This document shows positions 1 through 25,899 of a DNA stretch of 64,000 nt, in pieces. A program made the translations under genes and the position numbers. The notes below the pieces were generated by a model. That model made no database searches. It was not told where the DNA came from and worked only from the letters and a program-made list of their open reading frames with translations. The first letter of the stretch is position 1. Every line of letters starts with the position of its first letter. The DNA is from Aptenodytes patagonicus (taxonomy: Eukaryota > Chordata > Aves > Sphenisciformes > Spheniscidae), in assembly GCF_965638725.1 (NCBI RefSeq), contig NC_134953.1, positions 42,306,454 through 42,370,453 on the forward strand. Direction: 5' to 3'.

Positions 1-3000
1 CGCAGAGCGGTCCTTTTTCATTTACTTACAGCTTGGCTTGGTTACAACTATGTGTGTCGAAAGTTTTATCTACTGAGTGGGTGCCAAAATATGTTGGCCT
101 GTTTGGAGAGCAGAGCTTGAGAAAGGAGCCAGTTTGTGTAAATTTTTTTTTTTTTTTTTAACATGGCTTCTCTTTAAATGCAGCACTTCGGGTTTGTTGA
201 GATGAGGTTTTTTGGTGCATCTTTGGAAAACGACCATTTGTACCTACATGTCTAAGACTTTCTGACCTTGAGGTCTTCACGGCCTTTCTGGCAGAACAAA
301 ATGTTTTCTTCAATATCGAACCATTTTTCAGCTTTCCATTGTGGTGCAAAAAAGCGTGTCGGGCGGGAGGTCATTTTTCAGGCCTGCCCAGCCCTTCTGA
401 TGGGAAGATCATTTGTTTGTGTTGCCAGCAGGTGTGGGAAGAGGGGAAAACCCCCTCATTTTAGAGGAGGTGACTGCTGCTGCAGGGAGCTGTGTTATGT
501 GCTTGCCTCTGCCAGGGATCATGGGCATGATGCTGGATGAGTCACCTCAACCAGGGCTAGGGCAGCTCATTACATCTGCCCACGTCTTTGCAAAGCTGGT
601 CTGAGACCATGGGGATGGATGCGAGGAGCGTCAAGCTCTTGGAGGTGCAGCCTGAAGTCCAGGGAAGCTGCTCTTCAAATATATGTCACTTTTATAGGGC
701 TTAAATATTGCAGGAGCTCAAGTCTTCATCTTCTGTTTGCCTCACTCTCTGCTGCTCTTCTGTGGCTGTAAAATTGGGGATGATGCCACCCTCAGAGAGA
801 TAGTGGGAGTTTGCATGAACTTTTGAGGGACGAAGTAACAATAATCCCCAGGGAAAATGTGTAACTGTCCTTCAACCAGCCTTTGCGTAGTGTGTAATGA
901 CTAAGACCTGTGCCTACACCTGGCTTAGGGAGGGGTGGGGGAAATGCTGAATAGCCACTCATTCAAGAAGAGTACAACATTCTTGGTGCTGACTTAGGCA
1001 AGGGTCTAGGTAACCCCATGTGTGCTCACATAATCAAAAGCCTGTCTTGCAGCTTGTATGGGTCAGATGCACAGGTAGATGGGGCAGGAAACCTTCACCC
1101 TGGTGTCTCTGAACTTGAGTCCTCAACTTGGACTTTGCTCATGCAGCTTGTTGTGTAGAGTGGCACATTCAATGGTATTATGGTGAAAACAAGCCCACCT
1201 TCAGCCAACAGAAATACCGAGGGGACTGAGGAGATACTGAGTGAGGGGAAGGTCTGTTTGGCCCCATCTGTAGTTTCCAGCAGCAGCCGAGAGTGGGGGC
1301 CAGGGAAGAGTTTATGGCTGGGACGCCATGGTGCATTGTCCTAGCTTCCATTGATTTATGACTTGAGATACCAGAGGCCATGCCTTTCTTCCTGACAGTC
1401 CTTGATGAACTTTCCTTCCATGAATTCATCTTAATGATTTTTTCCAGCCAAGTGATCTTTTGGTCTGCCCAGCAGAATTCCCCCATTTGACCGCACCCTG
1501 TGTGGTGGTTCTGGCCAAGCTTCCCCACAGTCCTTCCTGCTGCTGCTTTTGCACTTTGCAAACCTTAAAAAAAATTGCTGAGGTGGAGAGAGATCTCCTG
1601 TCGCCTGCTGGTGACCATTGACCATTGCAAAGCCAAGTGCATGGGGTTCAAGATGCCAGGTTCAAGACTGTGCGTCCATCCTGGATACCGAATAAGACAG
1701 GGAGAGGCAGTGTGTGGCCGTGACGCTGAGCTCCCACCAGCCTGGGCTTGTGTCCAGCTTTATTCTTTCAGCAGCCTGCCATGATGTCCTGTAGAGGAGA
1801 AGTGACGCAAAAGGATTAGTTCTTTTATGGAAATATATATATATGCACCCTTAAAACCTGATGAAACTGATTGAAATGCAGATCCTCTGTAGCTCCCACT
1901 GCTTATGAAATCACTAGAGCTTCCCAAAAGGTACATGATTTCTTTCCTGAGAGGGATATGATATGCATGTTAAAAACAGGTATCTTGTCCCCATATCGGT
2001 TAGATTGAAGACGGGCTTGGTTCAACCTGTGCTAGCTTGGGGGGGTGGAAGGCGATTCTGCTTTCTTACTTAGCAGAAGATGGAGCTGGCATACCACCTG
2101 CCTGCTCATAGCCACAGTTAGATGTTGGCCTCCAAGTTTGAAAACCTGTTGCAAACTGAGTTAACAGGGACACAAAACTGTTGAATGTGGCTCACTGTTT
2201 TGTGTTAGAGCAGTGCTGCCATGCCAGTTCAGCTTTTAAAGGTAAGTTAGCGACGGTCCTCATTTGTTGAACTGATTTCTGGAGCTATCAAAGGGAATGG
2301 TTTTGATGAAATGGGATATCGCTCTGACATCCTGGCTCCTGGTGTTCACTGGAGGACCCTCTGGGTAAGCCAGTCCCACATGGCATCTCTGAAGAGCAGA
2401 GCTTGTGTTTTTGATTGTATCTTACAACTGGACAAAATTTAGCTCAGCTGACCATCTCCTGGCACTATACTGCAAGCTTTTCTTTGCATGGTATTTGGTG
2501 CAGGAGCCCTGTCTGTCTGTCTTGCTTGTTTTAAGGGATAGGGTGCCTGCTTTGCCACGGCAAGAGATGGGACACGTACAGTGGCTTATTTACCATAAAG
2601 AGCCACAACCCATTAATTAAATTCCTAAATCTCATATGCAAGAAAAGAAATTATTACATGTAAATACAATTCCTCCCTGAATTTTTTTGATACTGAAGTT
2701 AATGTGTAGTCAAAATATGTACCCTTGTCCTCCTTTCCTCTTGTCCCTGAAATCTGAGGGACTGATACTCAGTTTACCATTTCTGTAACTTGGTATTTTT
2801 CTCCAAAAGAAGATACAGAAGCGTGGCTGTGTGTACTGGGTAGTTTTTCCTCGTAGGGGAGCAGTAATGTGCTGCTCTGTTTTGGTGCAGCATTTCTCAT
2901 GCAGATGCCATTGCACCGTGCAAAGCAGCTCAGCTGGCTGTCGGTCACGGCTCTGTGCACCACCAGGCGCTGGGTTTGCCCGTGGAGGTCACCACGCTAC

Positions 3001-6000
3001 ACCATCTCTGTGTTTTTTATCTAGTCACCTACCTTCTAGTCACGTAATCACCTTCTTTTTGGTTTTCTCAGAGGTTAAATAGATGTGCTTGATCTCTTTC
3101 TGTGGGTGTTCAATCCCAAAACTTATCCATACTGCAGTGAGAACATCATTTGTGTTCCCTCTTTTTGCAAGATAAGCAGTTTTTGCATTGTCAGTGGTCC
3201 TGTGGTCTTGGCATGATCCAGAGCAGCCTTGTAACAGACCCCAGGCATCAAAACAAAGCAGTTCTCCTTTTGCAATGTCAAACCTATTGTTTGCAAATTG
3301 AGCATGAGCCGAACTGCTGAAACGGGTTCATTTAGGGGAGGTAATTTAGAAAAACTGCTTTGAATATAAAAAATAGGACAACCATGGAAGGATTTCTTGT
3401 TTAAATCGTTATTTTTGTCAGTGGCTGCAAGATGCTTTATTTGTCAAATATTTGTTGCCTATGCAGCTGTCCCTTGTGATTTCTGGAATGAAGACGGGAA
3501 GATTTTTTTTATAACATCTGTCCCGGTCTTGCAAATTTGTCCTGAAAATGTAGGAGCACAGGATGACTCACTAGTTTTCCTGTGTCGAGGAAATTAGAGT
3601 AGTGACATCATCTAATTCAGAGATAAAGAAACGCCTGATCTGGGTGCCTTCAGAGGGGCAGATTTTAACACCCAACCTGCTGGTTTGAAGTTACACAGTC
3701 TAGAAATCAGCGTCTGATTTGCAAGGTGAGTGGAACATGAGCTCGTACACTGAGCCTGGTTTGGGGTTGGGTTTTTTTTGCCAGGGTTGTATAAAACTTG
3801 ATTGTGGCAACCCCATACATGCAAATTTATACCAAGAGAAAAATATTTTAACTGCGATCAAAAATAAGGTCTTGCTAAGAGCTCAAAAATTCCTGCGGGT
3901 TAAGAAAAAAAAAACAGTATAGCTAACACCACCTTGAAAACCTCGTGTGTTAGTGATGTTTGGCATCTCCAACCGTCTGTCTCCAAGCTGAAAGACTGCT
4001 TGTTTCAGGCAACTGGGATGTCTCTGCTGGTCTCCTTAAGATCTTCTGTGTTAATGTTCCTGGCAGGGGACAGGGGCCGAGGTAGCTATGCCAAAAGGAA
4101 CAAGCGTCAAAGGCGGAAGGTGCCAAGGAGTGAGTGAGGTCTGCTGTGGTTTATTCAGAGTGCTGAATAAAGAAAGGGAGCCCAGTTCAGCATCCTGCGT
4201 GGTGCGAGGGAATGCTGGCAACCCCAGCGCTGAAACCTCTGCAGGGTATTTGGTGACACATCACTGTATTACTCAGCGAAGTCTAAAAAGAAAACACAAC
4301 ATTATTTCTGCTCGCATACGGGTGGTGGGAGAGGAGGAGAGTCCTGCATGCAGGGAAGTGTGGGGACGACAGCACGGGAAGCAGGAAGGTGGGTGGTATG
4401 GTAACGCATCGGGTGCTTGAGAAGTCCCACTTCCCTGTCTGGACCTGCGAGCCAGGCTCCGCGTCATGATGGTGGGATCCTGGGAGGTGGAATGGGCAAA
4501 ATTTCCAGGGTAACTCCATCTTCATGGGGTTTTTCCCTGGGAAAGAATGGAGCTGATTTTGAAGCATTTACCGCCTTAGTCCATTCAATGAATCAAACTC
4601 AAGTTTGGGAAAGGTCTATAGGTTTAGGGTTACAAGAGCTAAATCAGGACTTTAGAGACTCCGAGGTTTCTCCATCATTCTTCAATATGATCATAATCAA
4701 ATCTTTGCTTCCACAAGCGAAACCCCCCTCTTCCCTATCTTCCTCCTTTTCTTTTGAGTATAATAGTTTTGCTTTTCTGCAGCAAATGACTCTTTTACCG
4801 AAGGTTTTTCCCCCTTGTTGGTGATGGACTCTGTCTTCTCCATCATGTCAGCTCATCCATTTGCAAGAGCAGCCATGGGAATTGCCCTGGTAGAAGAAAA
4901 TAATTTTTTAAGGAAAAGTCCTATAAACTTAATTTTTATGCATCGAATTCAACTAATAGGACAAAAGATTTTTTTTTTTTTTTTTTTTTTAGTAAGATGG
5001 CAGGATTTGGGAGGGAATTTTAAACAATAAGACCAGTCTCTGGAGGCTTAAGCAAGTGTTTGACTTCAAACTTGAAAGCTTGCTTGATCATTTTATCATT
5101 TTAAAAGCCTATTTTACCATTTACAAATATGATCAGCTGAAAACATTTTGAAAGCCTCTGTATTTTTATTTTTTGTTTTTCTCCTGCAGAGGTGTCCAGG
5201 CTGCATTACCAAAATAGGGCGTGTATTAAATGCTTGACTGGAAAAAAAATGAATCATATTCCTAATGATGTGAGATAGCCCTATAAATAAAAATGCAGCT
5301 GGGGGAATCCTGACCCTACCCTTGCTGTTGGGTCAGGGTTTCCCCGGGGCTGCGAGTGCTGCCAGCCGCCAGTTGGATGCTAACTGCGTTCGTATGAGGC
5401 TGGCCCTTGTGCTAAGTGAGCCAGACGTGTGACTAACGTGCCCTTAATAGCACTGCGCTACAAGAGCGTTTCTCCACTGGCATCGTTCTTGGGCTGATCT
5501 GTGCTGTGTTTTCAGGAGGGAGTCCCTCTCCGGAGCAGGATGTTGCTGCAGCCTGCCACGAGCTGTGGCTCTTGGACAGCTTCCAGCACCCTGCCTGTGC
5601 CAGCTACAGCAGGCAGAGGTACTCCCACAGCACCAGAGGGGAATTAAGGGCACAATAAGGACATTGGTTTAGACCTTATCGGCCTTCGCGATGATCACCA
5701 CGGCTTTCTAATGACAAATCTTTCCTCCTGCAACATGGGAGAGCTCTGCCTTCTGTGGGTAGCTGAGCAAGTGTTGGCCTGAGGATGTTGCATCCGCTTA
5801 GGGGATCTCTTGACTGGCCTGCTCAGCTCCTGTCTCTCCTCCTTTGTTTCCACCCCTTGGCTGTGGCACGTGGCACTTGCACTTGGTTCTTGCCCTGGTC
5901 CTGTTCATTATGCAGCTGTGCAGGTGCTGGCTAAAGAAATGGGTAGGTGGGGGCAGGAGGAGATGCTGCCTTGTGTCCTGAGGTCCAGAGTTTATACATA

Positions 6001-9000
6001 CTTGAATTTCTAGTGGAAGATGGCAAATCATCCATGTAATTCGTTGAGACAACCCTAAATGTTGTTCATCTAGTGCATTTTCTATTAATCGTGCAGTGGT
6101 TCTGCTCCTAACAAATGTCAGCCATGGTTGGGAGAGGCTGCCCAGATATGGTGCATTTAGCATAGATTTAGGTGAGAGGAGAAGATGCTTCCTGATAACA
6201 CCTCTCCTGGAGGTGTTCAATTTATGTGGGCAAGCACAGCTGCTCCCTTTCAGGACGAAATCCTTAAGGAAGAGCTGAGGTTACTTTTTCAGATGCCATG
6301 AATTGAGAAGCAGTAGCACTCGGAGCAGAGGACACTGTTGGTTCCTGATTTCCAACAAGTCTGTGCTATGGTGGACTCTCTTGTCTCAGAGGTCCCATCT
6401 CTTTATTCAGGAGGAGCACTAAGAAAAAGCCTCCTCCCTCTGCCTGCAACCTGATTTCACAAAGCAGGGGAGCATCTTGTCCCACCGGGGCGGTGGCTGA
6501 AAAAAATTGTTTCTTTTGGAAGCCGGGCCAGGAGACATTTGGCAGGTGGCTCAGTCAAGCCTGATCTTAAAGAGAGCTGAGATCTTGGTGTCTCCCAGTT
6601 TGTCAATCTCATGGAAAGGTTCAGCAGGAGGGAAGACCAAAAGCAGAGCTAGGATTTGGCTTCTTGGTCTGCTGCAGCCTTGGCACAAGGTTTGGAGCCC
6701 TTTTTCTTGTTTCCTGGATGAGGTAAGCCAGCCAGGCTGGGCTGAGCACTGAGATGATGCAGGTGTGGCCAAACAGCAGATTTCCAAGGAAAGGAGAGAG
6801 TGTGGCAGTGTCCTTCTTAACCATCTGTCTGGCAGAGGCTGCATGGCTTTTCTTTGGAGACGCTGCCGGGTCATTTATTGCCTTGCTTGGAGCTTTGTTT
6901 GGGGCTGAATTATAGGTAAGAAGTTCCTCTCCCAAACCTCACTTCTTTGATCTAGACTACTGCAAGAAATGCTTACCACTATCCCTAAATTATCCCCGCC
7001 GTGGGGTCCAACATTCAGGCATGAGTGTGTTGCGATGATGATTGGATTATCTCTTTTAAATATGTTTGGTTTACAATGACAAGGTTAAAACCCACATCTG
7101 ATTAAACCCCGTCCACCGCTTATCTCTGCCTCCCAACAGTCTTGCAGTATATGCTCTTTCTAGATGCAGTCTCTCCAGGCTTTGCTCTCGGGCCACTGAT
7201 GCTTATTTCTGGTGGTGCCTTCACTCTGTTTGATCGTGCTTCAGCTCTGGCTCCCCAGGCCATGTCCCAGCTGGTGGATGATTAGGTGGGAAGTTGGTGT
7301 TTCCTGCTGAACAGCCCACTCCCAGCCAAGCAAGCTGCCAGCCCAGCCATCCGCTGTGTGCTCGTGTTTCTCTCTGCCTTTTTTTACTTTCAGTGTAGCT
7401 GGCAACAAGAATTTGAGTCGGCATGTGGCAGGCAGTTGCGCAGGGTTAGGAAGAGTTTACCTGCAAGATTATTAACATAGCAGAAAAATCAGAGAGATTT
7501 GGTGCTGTTTGGAGCTCCTGGCAGGTAGGAGAGGTCTGACAGTGTTGCTGAACTGCAAAAATGCCCTCAGTGATGCTTTCGCAAGCTCCAAAAGGTGCCT
7601 GTGTGCAAAATAAAAGCTCCAAGATACATGCACGGTGCAGATTTACGGCACAGCAACATGTACTTTTAACATAACAATCTCGTTACATCAGCCATGTAGG
7701 AATGTGTTAGTTCCTGCATCTTCCTGAGGCACGGATGTTATCGTAGTTCATCTCCTGCAGGACAGATCCAGCAGATCAACATTTTGCAAAAGCAAGTGTG
7801 CAGCTGGATTTCCTACTGATGCAGAAGGCACGAGAGATTTGAAGCGTGCAGGTTCATTTCTCCACGCAGAAATATCAGTCTTGACTGTTGTGGTTTGCAA
7901 CAAATTGCAAAATACCTGCTTTATGTTTTTTGGAGTGCTGCACTTGAGGAGTGTGTAATCACCGGGCAGGTGTTATGCTGCAGCAGGGGAGGTTTCGCTG
8001 CAGGGCTGAGCGGTGGCAAGCTGTCACGAAGATGAGTTTGGGCACTCGTGCTTTGCTGAGGGTCCTTGACCAGGCGACACATAATTTCAGAACAGTGCCA
8101 GAGCTCAGCCAGGAGTAAACAGAGCAGAAACACACCCATGCGTCTTGGGAGAAGGGATTATTTTTGGCTGCTGGGTCTTCTGCGTGTGCTCATTTAGTCT
8201 CGCTGCCGAAGCCTGAACCCCTGGGGACAGGTGAAAATTAAACCATGGTGGTGCTGTCTCACCTTTGCAAGCTCAAAATGTTCAAACAGACTTTTGACAA
8301 CCCCCTGCAAAAAGCCAAAATGGAACAAAACACAAAAACCAAATCTTGAGCTACATACCTTTTATTTTCTGAGTCACCAGGATGTGTTGGGCTCAATCAC
8401 TTTTTCAGGGTCAGGTCTAAAGAGGTTTTGGGTTTTTGGTTTTGTTTTGTTTTGCTGTGGTACCCGGGCTCTGCATTTCAGACAGCATCTCATCTGTCCC
8501 TACACTCCAACTCCCAAATAATTAATTTTATCTTTTGAAACAACTGCAGAAGGGGGGAGCGATGTCAGGGACCTGCTCTGGTGGCTGCAGCAATGAAAAT
8601 GGGAAGTGAGAGTCCTGGAGCAAGAAGATATGTTGCTGGCGGTGGTTGACACAACAGCCCTGAAAACCTTCTTTAGCCCAGGACTTCCCATCAAGTCGAA
8701 CGGTGGCGGCATGGGGTGGGAATTGGTCACCATGGACCAGCTCGGGAATTGCTTCTCCCCCCCAGAGCTTCTTCCAGTGCAATCTCACAATCATGGCACC
8801 GACGTTGAGGCTTGCTGAGAGTTAACCTTGGAGGCAAGATTTATGACCATTATTATGATTATTTTGGACACAGCTATTCTTACCAGTACGTTAAAATGTT
8901 GTGGAGTGGGGTAGCTGTTCAGTGTGCCTGCAAGCAATTGCAGATGGCAAATTTGCAGGCATAAAGAGGCTAATTTTGGAGCCTTTCACTAAAATGGAAT

Positions 9001-10439
9001 TGAAAATGGGCATGAAATTCTGAGTATAGTTATAAATCGCTGTGGTGGGAGATTGGTCTCTGCTGGGATGCTGTCCTCTCTGAAAGATAATAATAAAAAC
9101 AGGTGAGGAGAGGAGGGTATTTTTTCTCTTCTGTTATAGAATAATTTTCATCCAGATTTCTGTGCAGGCAGAGCCCTCTATGGCATACAAAATACCAAGT
9201 CTCCACTGAATGCTTATGCCTTTGCTGAATCATGTTAAAGTGTTAATGGCCCAGCAAGCAGAGGAAAAAGAAAAATCAGGCTATTTATATATAACACGTT
9301 TAAAAGTGACCTTTTACTTTATTGTCTCTCCTATTCCTCTTTTTTTTTTCCCCTTGCCAAAATTTTTTTCTTGGACAAATGAAAGATGGTCCCTTCCCTG
9401 CTGTGAAAATATTTATATAGCGAGATGTAAATCATGGGAAAGCCCAGACCCGCTCTTGTACTGATGATATGAAATGGATAAACCTATGTTCATGAAGAAT
9501 CCAGCTGGGGAGAAAATATTTAGATCCTCTCTCCCTCTTGAGACTTTTGCTTTGGCTGCCTCGGTTGGAAACGTAATCCTCACAATTAATAAGGTCTTAT
9601 AGATATTTTATGTGCAAAAAGTCTTTGTCGAAGTACCGTTGTCGGAGCTGCATGGCACAGACAGGCTGTTTAGTCTTTGTCCCAGTGGAGAGGCTGGGGC
9701 TGCTCTGCCCACAGCAGGTCAACATTAGGAAGCACCAAAATTCAGGCCTCTGGCTCAGCATCGTGCTGGTCCCTTGTTTGCACCAGGAAGTGCACATGTA
9801 CACATTAGGTGGTGTTTTCTCAGCCTCCCGTCCCACCATCTTCCCTGGCTGGGTCCCGGTCTTGCTCAGCTCAGCCCTGCTATGTCGCCGTTTCTTGCCC
9901 CAGCTGCAATTATTAGCAGCCATGTTATGTTAAACATGGCAAGTAAATTAGCACCTTAAGTTGCTTTTGTTTTGCAAGCGTAATTAAAATAATAGGCGAG
10001 TCTGCCTGTATTTTCAAATGCCGAAGAGGCAGGGAGTGTGCTGCCTGTATCTCTGCGTGGACTCCGTGTCCTCCCCTGCCTGCCTGTGGGTGTGTCAGTC
10101 ACCTGGCAGCAGTCCTGTGGCAAAGCAAGTCGCTTCTGCTGCTGCCGACAGTGATGGACGTGAAGGCATTGCCACCAGAAGGGCTCTGAGCAGAGGCAAA
10201 TACGGTCTTCAAAAAATGAGTCTGTGCTGTTCAGACAGAAATCCAACTTACGCCAAAAGCAACTGTTTTCTTCGCTGTTTTCCCTTTTGTACCAAATTGC
10301 CAAAGTTTGCTGCAATGGCTCATGCAGATTTGTAATGAATTTGTGTTTCTCTCCCTTATATTAGTCCCAGCTGAGATTTTCTTTTGTACAGAGAGCAACG
10401 AGGTAACAAAAGTGTTTTGTTTTGCTTTGTTTTCATTAG
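1..10439 (+). other. PAPSS2: PAPSS2 intron 1 (3' part)
   Basis: No coding exon, CpG island or RNA gene is visible in this stretch. The first recognisable PAPSS2 exon begins at its right edge, and there is no CpG-rich promoter-like segment inside it, so PAPSS2 exon 1 (about 13 N-terminal codons) is inferred to lie left of the window. Contents are ordinary AT/GC-mixed intron with short homopolymer runs (for example T runs at about 140-160 and 4,970-4,991). A possible, very diverged LINE tail is listed separately at 1,190-1,470. Confidence 0.75.
1190..1470 (-). repeat. possible old CR1/L3-type LINE 3' fragment
   Basis: Read on the - strand, the segment contains an 'aattcatggaaggaaag' stretch followed by 'tcatcaagg', resembling the shared tail of amniote CR1/L3 elements (a TTCATGGAGG...TCCATCAAGG-like block). 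The rest is too diverged to follow by eye. A 127-codon open frame on the same strand is probably incidental to this. Low confidence. Confidence 0.3.
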
Positions 10440-22600
<12,161 letters not shown>

Positions 22601-24490
22601 CGCTACTTCTCCTCCCTAGAGATACTTGTATTAAGAGTGAGCAATGATTGATTGATTCCCTATGACACAGATCAGTTACTTGGCATTTCCAGTGCTCTGA
22701 CTGTAGGATTTTCCTGCCTGGGTCAGAGTGTTTTTTACTAATCAGAAATACTTTGACCTGGTCCTTCTCCCCTTGAAGCTGCTGGGAGTGTTCCCGTGGA
22801 GCTGGAAGGGGAGGGCAGCAGGCCCTTCGTTCCCAGCTGAGCGCAGCTGCAGGAAGCCCAGCACGGCCTCTGGATGGGTTATCTGGATCGTTTTGGTGCT
22901 GCCAGAGCTGCGCACTGGCCCCTGGTGCAGAGCTGGGACCTCAGCACTGGGTTAAAAACGTGTCTGTCCCCTGTGTGGAGCAGAAATGAAGAAGTGCCTT
23001 TCTGCTACCCCTTGCCCAGCACTGCTTGAAGAGGCAGGAGCAGCTGCTGAAGCGAGGAGTGGTTGCTGCTGCCAGGGTGGGAGAGGGAAACAGGCACTCA
23101 ATGCTTGGATCCAGTTGCTGCCCTCCAGGTTGTGCCTTAGATAATTTTTGCTAACAAACAGCGGGATTTTTTTAATGCCCTTTTTTTAAAAGGATTTTTT
23201 TAAATCAGCTTTGACCATCACCAGTTCCTTGTGGCTGAGTTGATTGCTCATTGTTCTTCCTTGCTTCCTCCTGCTTGATCTCTCTGGTCAAAAGAAAACC
23301 TGGGCTGAGTGTTACTGGTGTTCTGAATTCGACTTTCCGTGGGGACTCTGCCATGGTGATCCCTGCGCTCACAGCCTGGTGGGCCCACAGGCAGGGGAAG
23401 CTGTCCTGGGAGGCACCATAAAGCTTGGGAGATCTCTGAGAAAGCTCAGGGCAGCAAGCAAAAATTGAAGATGCTGTTTACGTGCTTTTGTGGGTATTCT
23501 CCCACCTGGCATGATCGGATCCCCCTTTCCTCTGCCCACGTTCCTCCCATCCGAAAGTCAAATTAAAGGCAAAACAGCAAAATCACAGTGTGAGGTGGGT
23601 CTGAGCGGCTGTACCCGGTAAACCAGGTAAGGGATGGCTCAAGCGCTTGCCCTCAGCCTGTACCCCGTGTGGGCACAGGTGACCTGATTTTAGTTTGTAT
23701 CTGCGGGATGGTGAAGCTGGCTCAGGCTGGGGGACGGCCAGAAGATGGCGGAAAAGTCCTTGGGCCGCCCCCAGCCACATGGGGTGCTGCTGTGCGAGGG
23801 GTGATGGTGCCAAGCTGAGAGCTGGTGGCTGGTGCTGCTCCCAGCTCTGGCTGGTGGAAAATTACTGCAGACCTTATCTTCTCCCCCATGCCCCCCAGCC
23901 CCTGACATGGACTTTGCTGTCGTGCGTGAAGCTTTTCCGCTGACTCGCAGCTCTTGCGGTGACTTGCAGCTCTTGCGGTGACGTCCAATGGGGCTGAGCA
24001 GTGCGACTCAACACCGAAGCTTTACCTGGCTGCGTCTGCGTCTCACCCTGAATACGTCCTGCTGGGACCGGTGCGTGTCTCAGTGGTGGTTGAGGTTTGA
24101 GCGCAATGCACTGCACAGCTGGGAGCCCCTCAGCCGCCTGCCCGCCCATGCCTGTGCCTCATTGTCCTGCCTGCGGTCAGCAGAGGCTTTCCCAGGGAAA
24201 GGGCTGATCCTGCGGCCCCGCTGTGCTGGCAGCGAGGTGTACGCCACCTCCCTGGCCATTGTGCTCAGGTGTGAGGTTTTTAGTGTGTGGGGGGGGGAAT
24301 ACAGCTATGCACTTGTTAGTTATTGCAACAACCTGAATTGATGATTTTTGTACTCATCCTTTTTTAGTAGATGCCCCAGGACCAGTCAGAATGTGTTTCA
24401 AATGAAATAGAAATGGCATTCTCCTCATCTTATACTTCAGTTTTAATTACAAATGGATCTACGCTCAATAAAAACAATTACGCTTCCGCT
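22601..24490 (+). other. PAPSS2: PAPSS2 3' UTR
   Basis: Non-coding sequence from the stop codon to the first good poly(A) signal, AATAAA at 24467-24472. About 1.9 kb is similar to the size I recall for the human 3' UTR. It includes a 19-bp tandem duplication around 23,942-23,979 ('cagctcttgcggtga' twice). Longer forms using AATAAA at 24897 or 25122 are possible. Confidence 0.65.
24467..24472 (+). terminator. PAPSS2: poly(A) signal AATAAA, probable PAPSS2 main site
   Basis: Canonical hexamer 1.87 kb after the PAPSS2 stop codon. Further + strand AATAAA hexamers at 24897-24902 and 25122-25127 could serve as distal alternatives. No transcript data are available to choose between them. Confidence 0.55.
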
Positions 24491-25121
24491 TGTAACTTAG
24501 GATAGTGAGCTACATTGCAAGCTAAAACCTGTTTTGCTGTGGCCATGGTACAGGGACCAAGACTTACGTATGCGATTGGGAATATTTTTGCAAAAAAGTG
24601 TTTTTCATTTGTCAACTGTTTTGGGGTGGGTTTTTTGTAATTTTTTTTTTTTTTAAGTATTCCAAACAAAGAGCCCAAAGCTGTATTATACCTCAAGAAA
24701 AATGCTGCAACACCCATGTTAGCAGCTGAAAGCACACTAGCACCAGTGCCTTTTACACTCAGGCCCTCTGGCAGGGACCTGGAAGACAAAAGCAATACTC
24801 CCATTTATGATTGCTATATTTGTCATTTTTAAGTAGTGAAATAGTGCTGTTGCTGCTCATCATAAAATAATCAAAACGGTTAAAAAAAATCCCTGCAATA
24901 AATGCAAATGGTTACAGCAAAACACAAATGTTGTATTATCCTTTTAAAATAGTGTAGTGTACTGATTACCTCTGATTAAAAGAGTATGTGGACTAGTTTG
25001 GGGGTTTTTATCGTGTATTTATTAAAGACATGAGACTGGAATTTGTACCTCAACTGAGCATCTCATGATTTAATATATTCTGAACTTGATACTCTGCTAC
25101 AAAACACTCACTTTTAGTACA

Positions 25122-25127
25122 AATAAA
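25122..25127 (+). terminator. PAPSS2: alternative distal poly(A) signal for PAPSS2
   Basis: AATAAA followed by a T/G-containing stretch ('atatttatatgtgt'). If used, it would extend the PAPSS2 3' UTR to about 25,145, still roughly 750 bp short of the inferred ATAD1 3' end. Confidence 0.35.
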
Positions 25128-25899
25128 TATTTATATGTGTAACTAACTCTCACTTTGTAATTTTTTGGGGGAAAATTACAACCATGTGGTTCATCTGGGG
25201 CTGTGACAGGTCTGTAGCAGTAGGAGCCCTGCCCCATCCCAGCCTTGTGTGCTCAGTGCCTCGAGTAGGGTGATGGCTGGACCAGCCAGCAGCAAGGCTG
25301 ACCATGGAGCCTGTTTCCTTTTTGTAAATCTCAACTAATTCACCTTTTTGCTGTCTGGGCTGTGTAGTGTTGACCAAATCACATTTAGCAAGCATAGTAA
25401 CTGCACTGTCTTCTGCTGCCCTGCATTTCTGTGCTGTTTAACCAGCACCTAAGCACCTTCTAGCTGCTAAAACCCTGCAGAAATAGGGGATGATGCTGCA
25501 TCACTTGGTCTCTTCCCAATGGACCTCCTGTAAACAGGCTGTGGGTCTTGGAGAGCGCCACAGCCCGTGCTTCCCAGCTTGGGGAGAGACAAAGGGAGAG
25601 CTTGCCAGCCCTGCCAGCTTCTGTTCGATGGAGATAGAGGCCCTTTGCTGCTGGCCTGTGTCTGCCCTGGCGCAGGGCTGGACGCTGGCTGCAGGAGTGT
25701 GGGCTGTGCCCTCAGCTCGCCCTGCTGGGGGTCCCAGCACCCCACTCACCCAGAGCCATCCCCCGCAGCACCCCGAGGTTCCCAAGCACCAGCCAGGGAG
25801 AAGATGCCTGTGCCCAAGCCAGGCTCAAAAAAAAAAGCAAGCTGTATTTACAGAAGTCAAACATGGACACACTGGTGACGGTTACAGAAAACAGATTAA

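Noticed and set aside
6120-6230. Weak similarity to CR1 ('gagaggctgcccag' and 'ctcctggaggtgttcaa')
   Set aside because: Two short blocks resemble CR1 in the right order, but the sequence between and around them does not, so I do not call an element.
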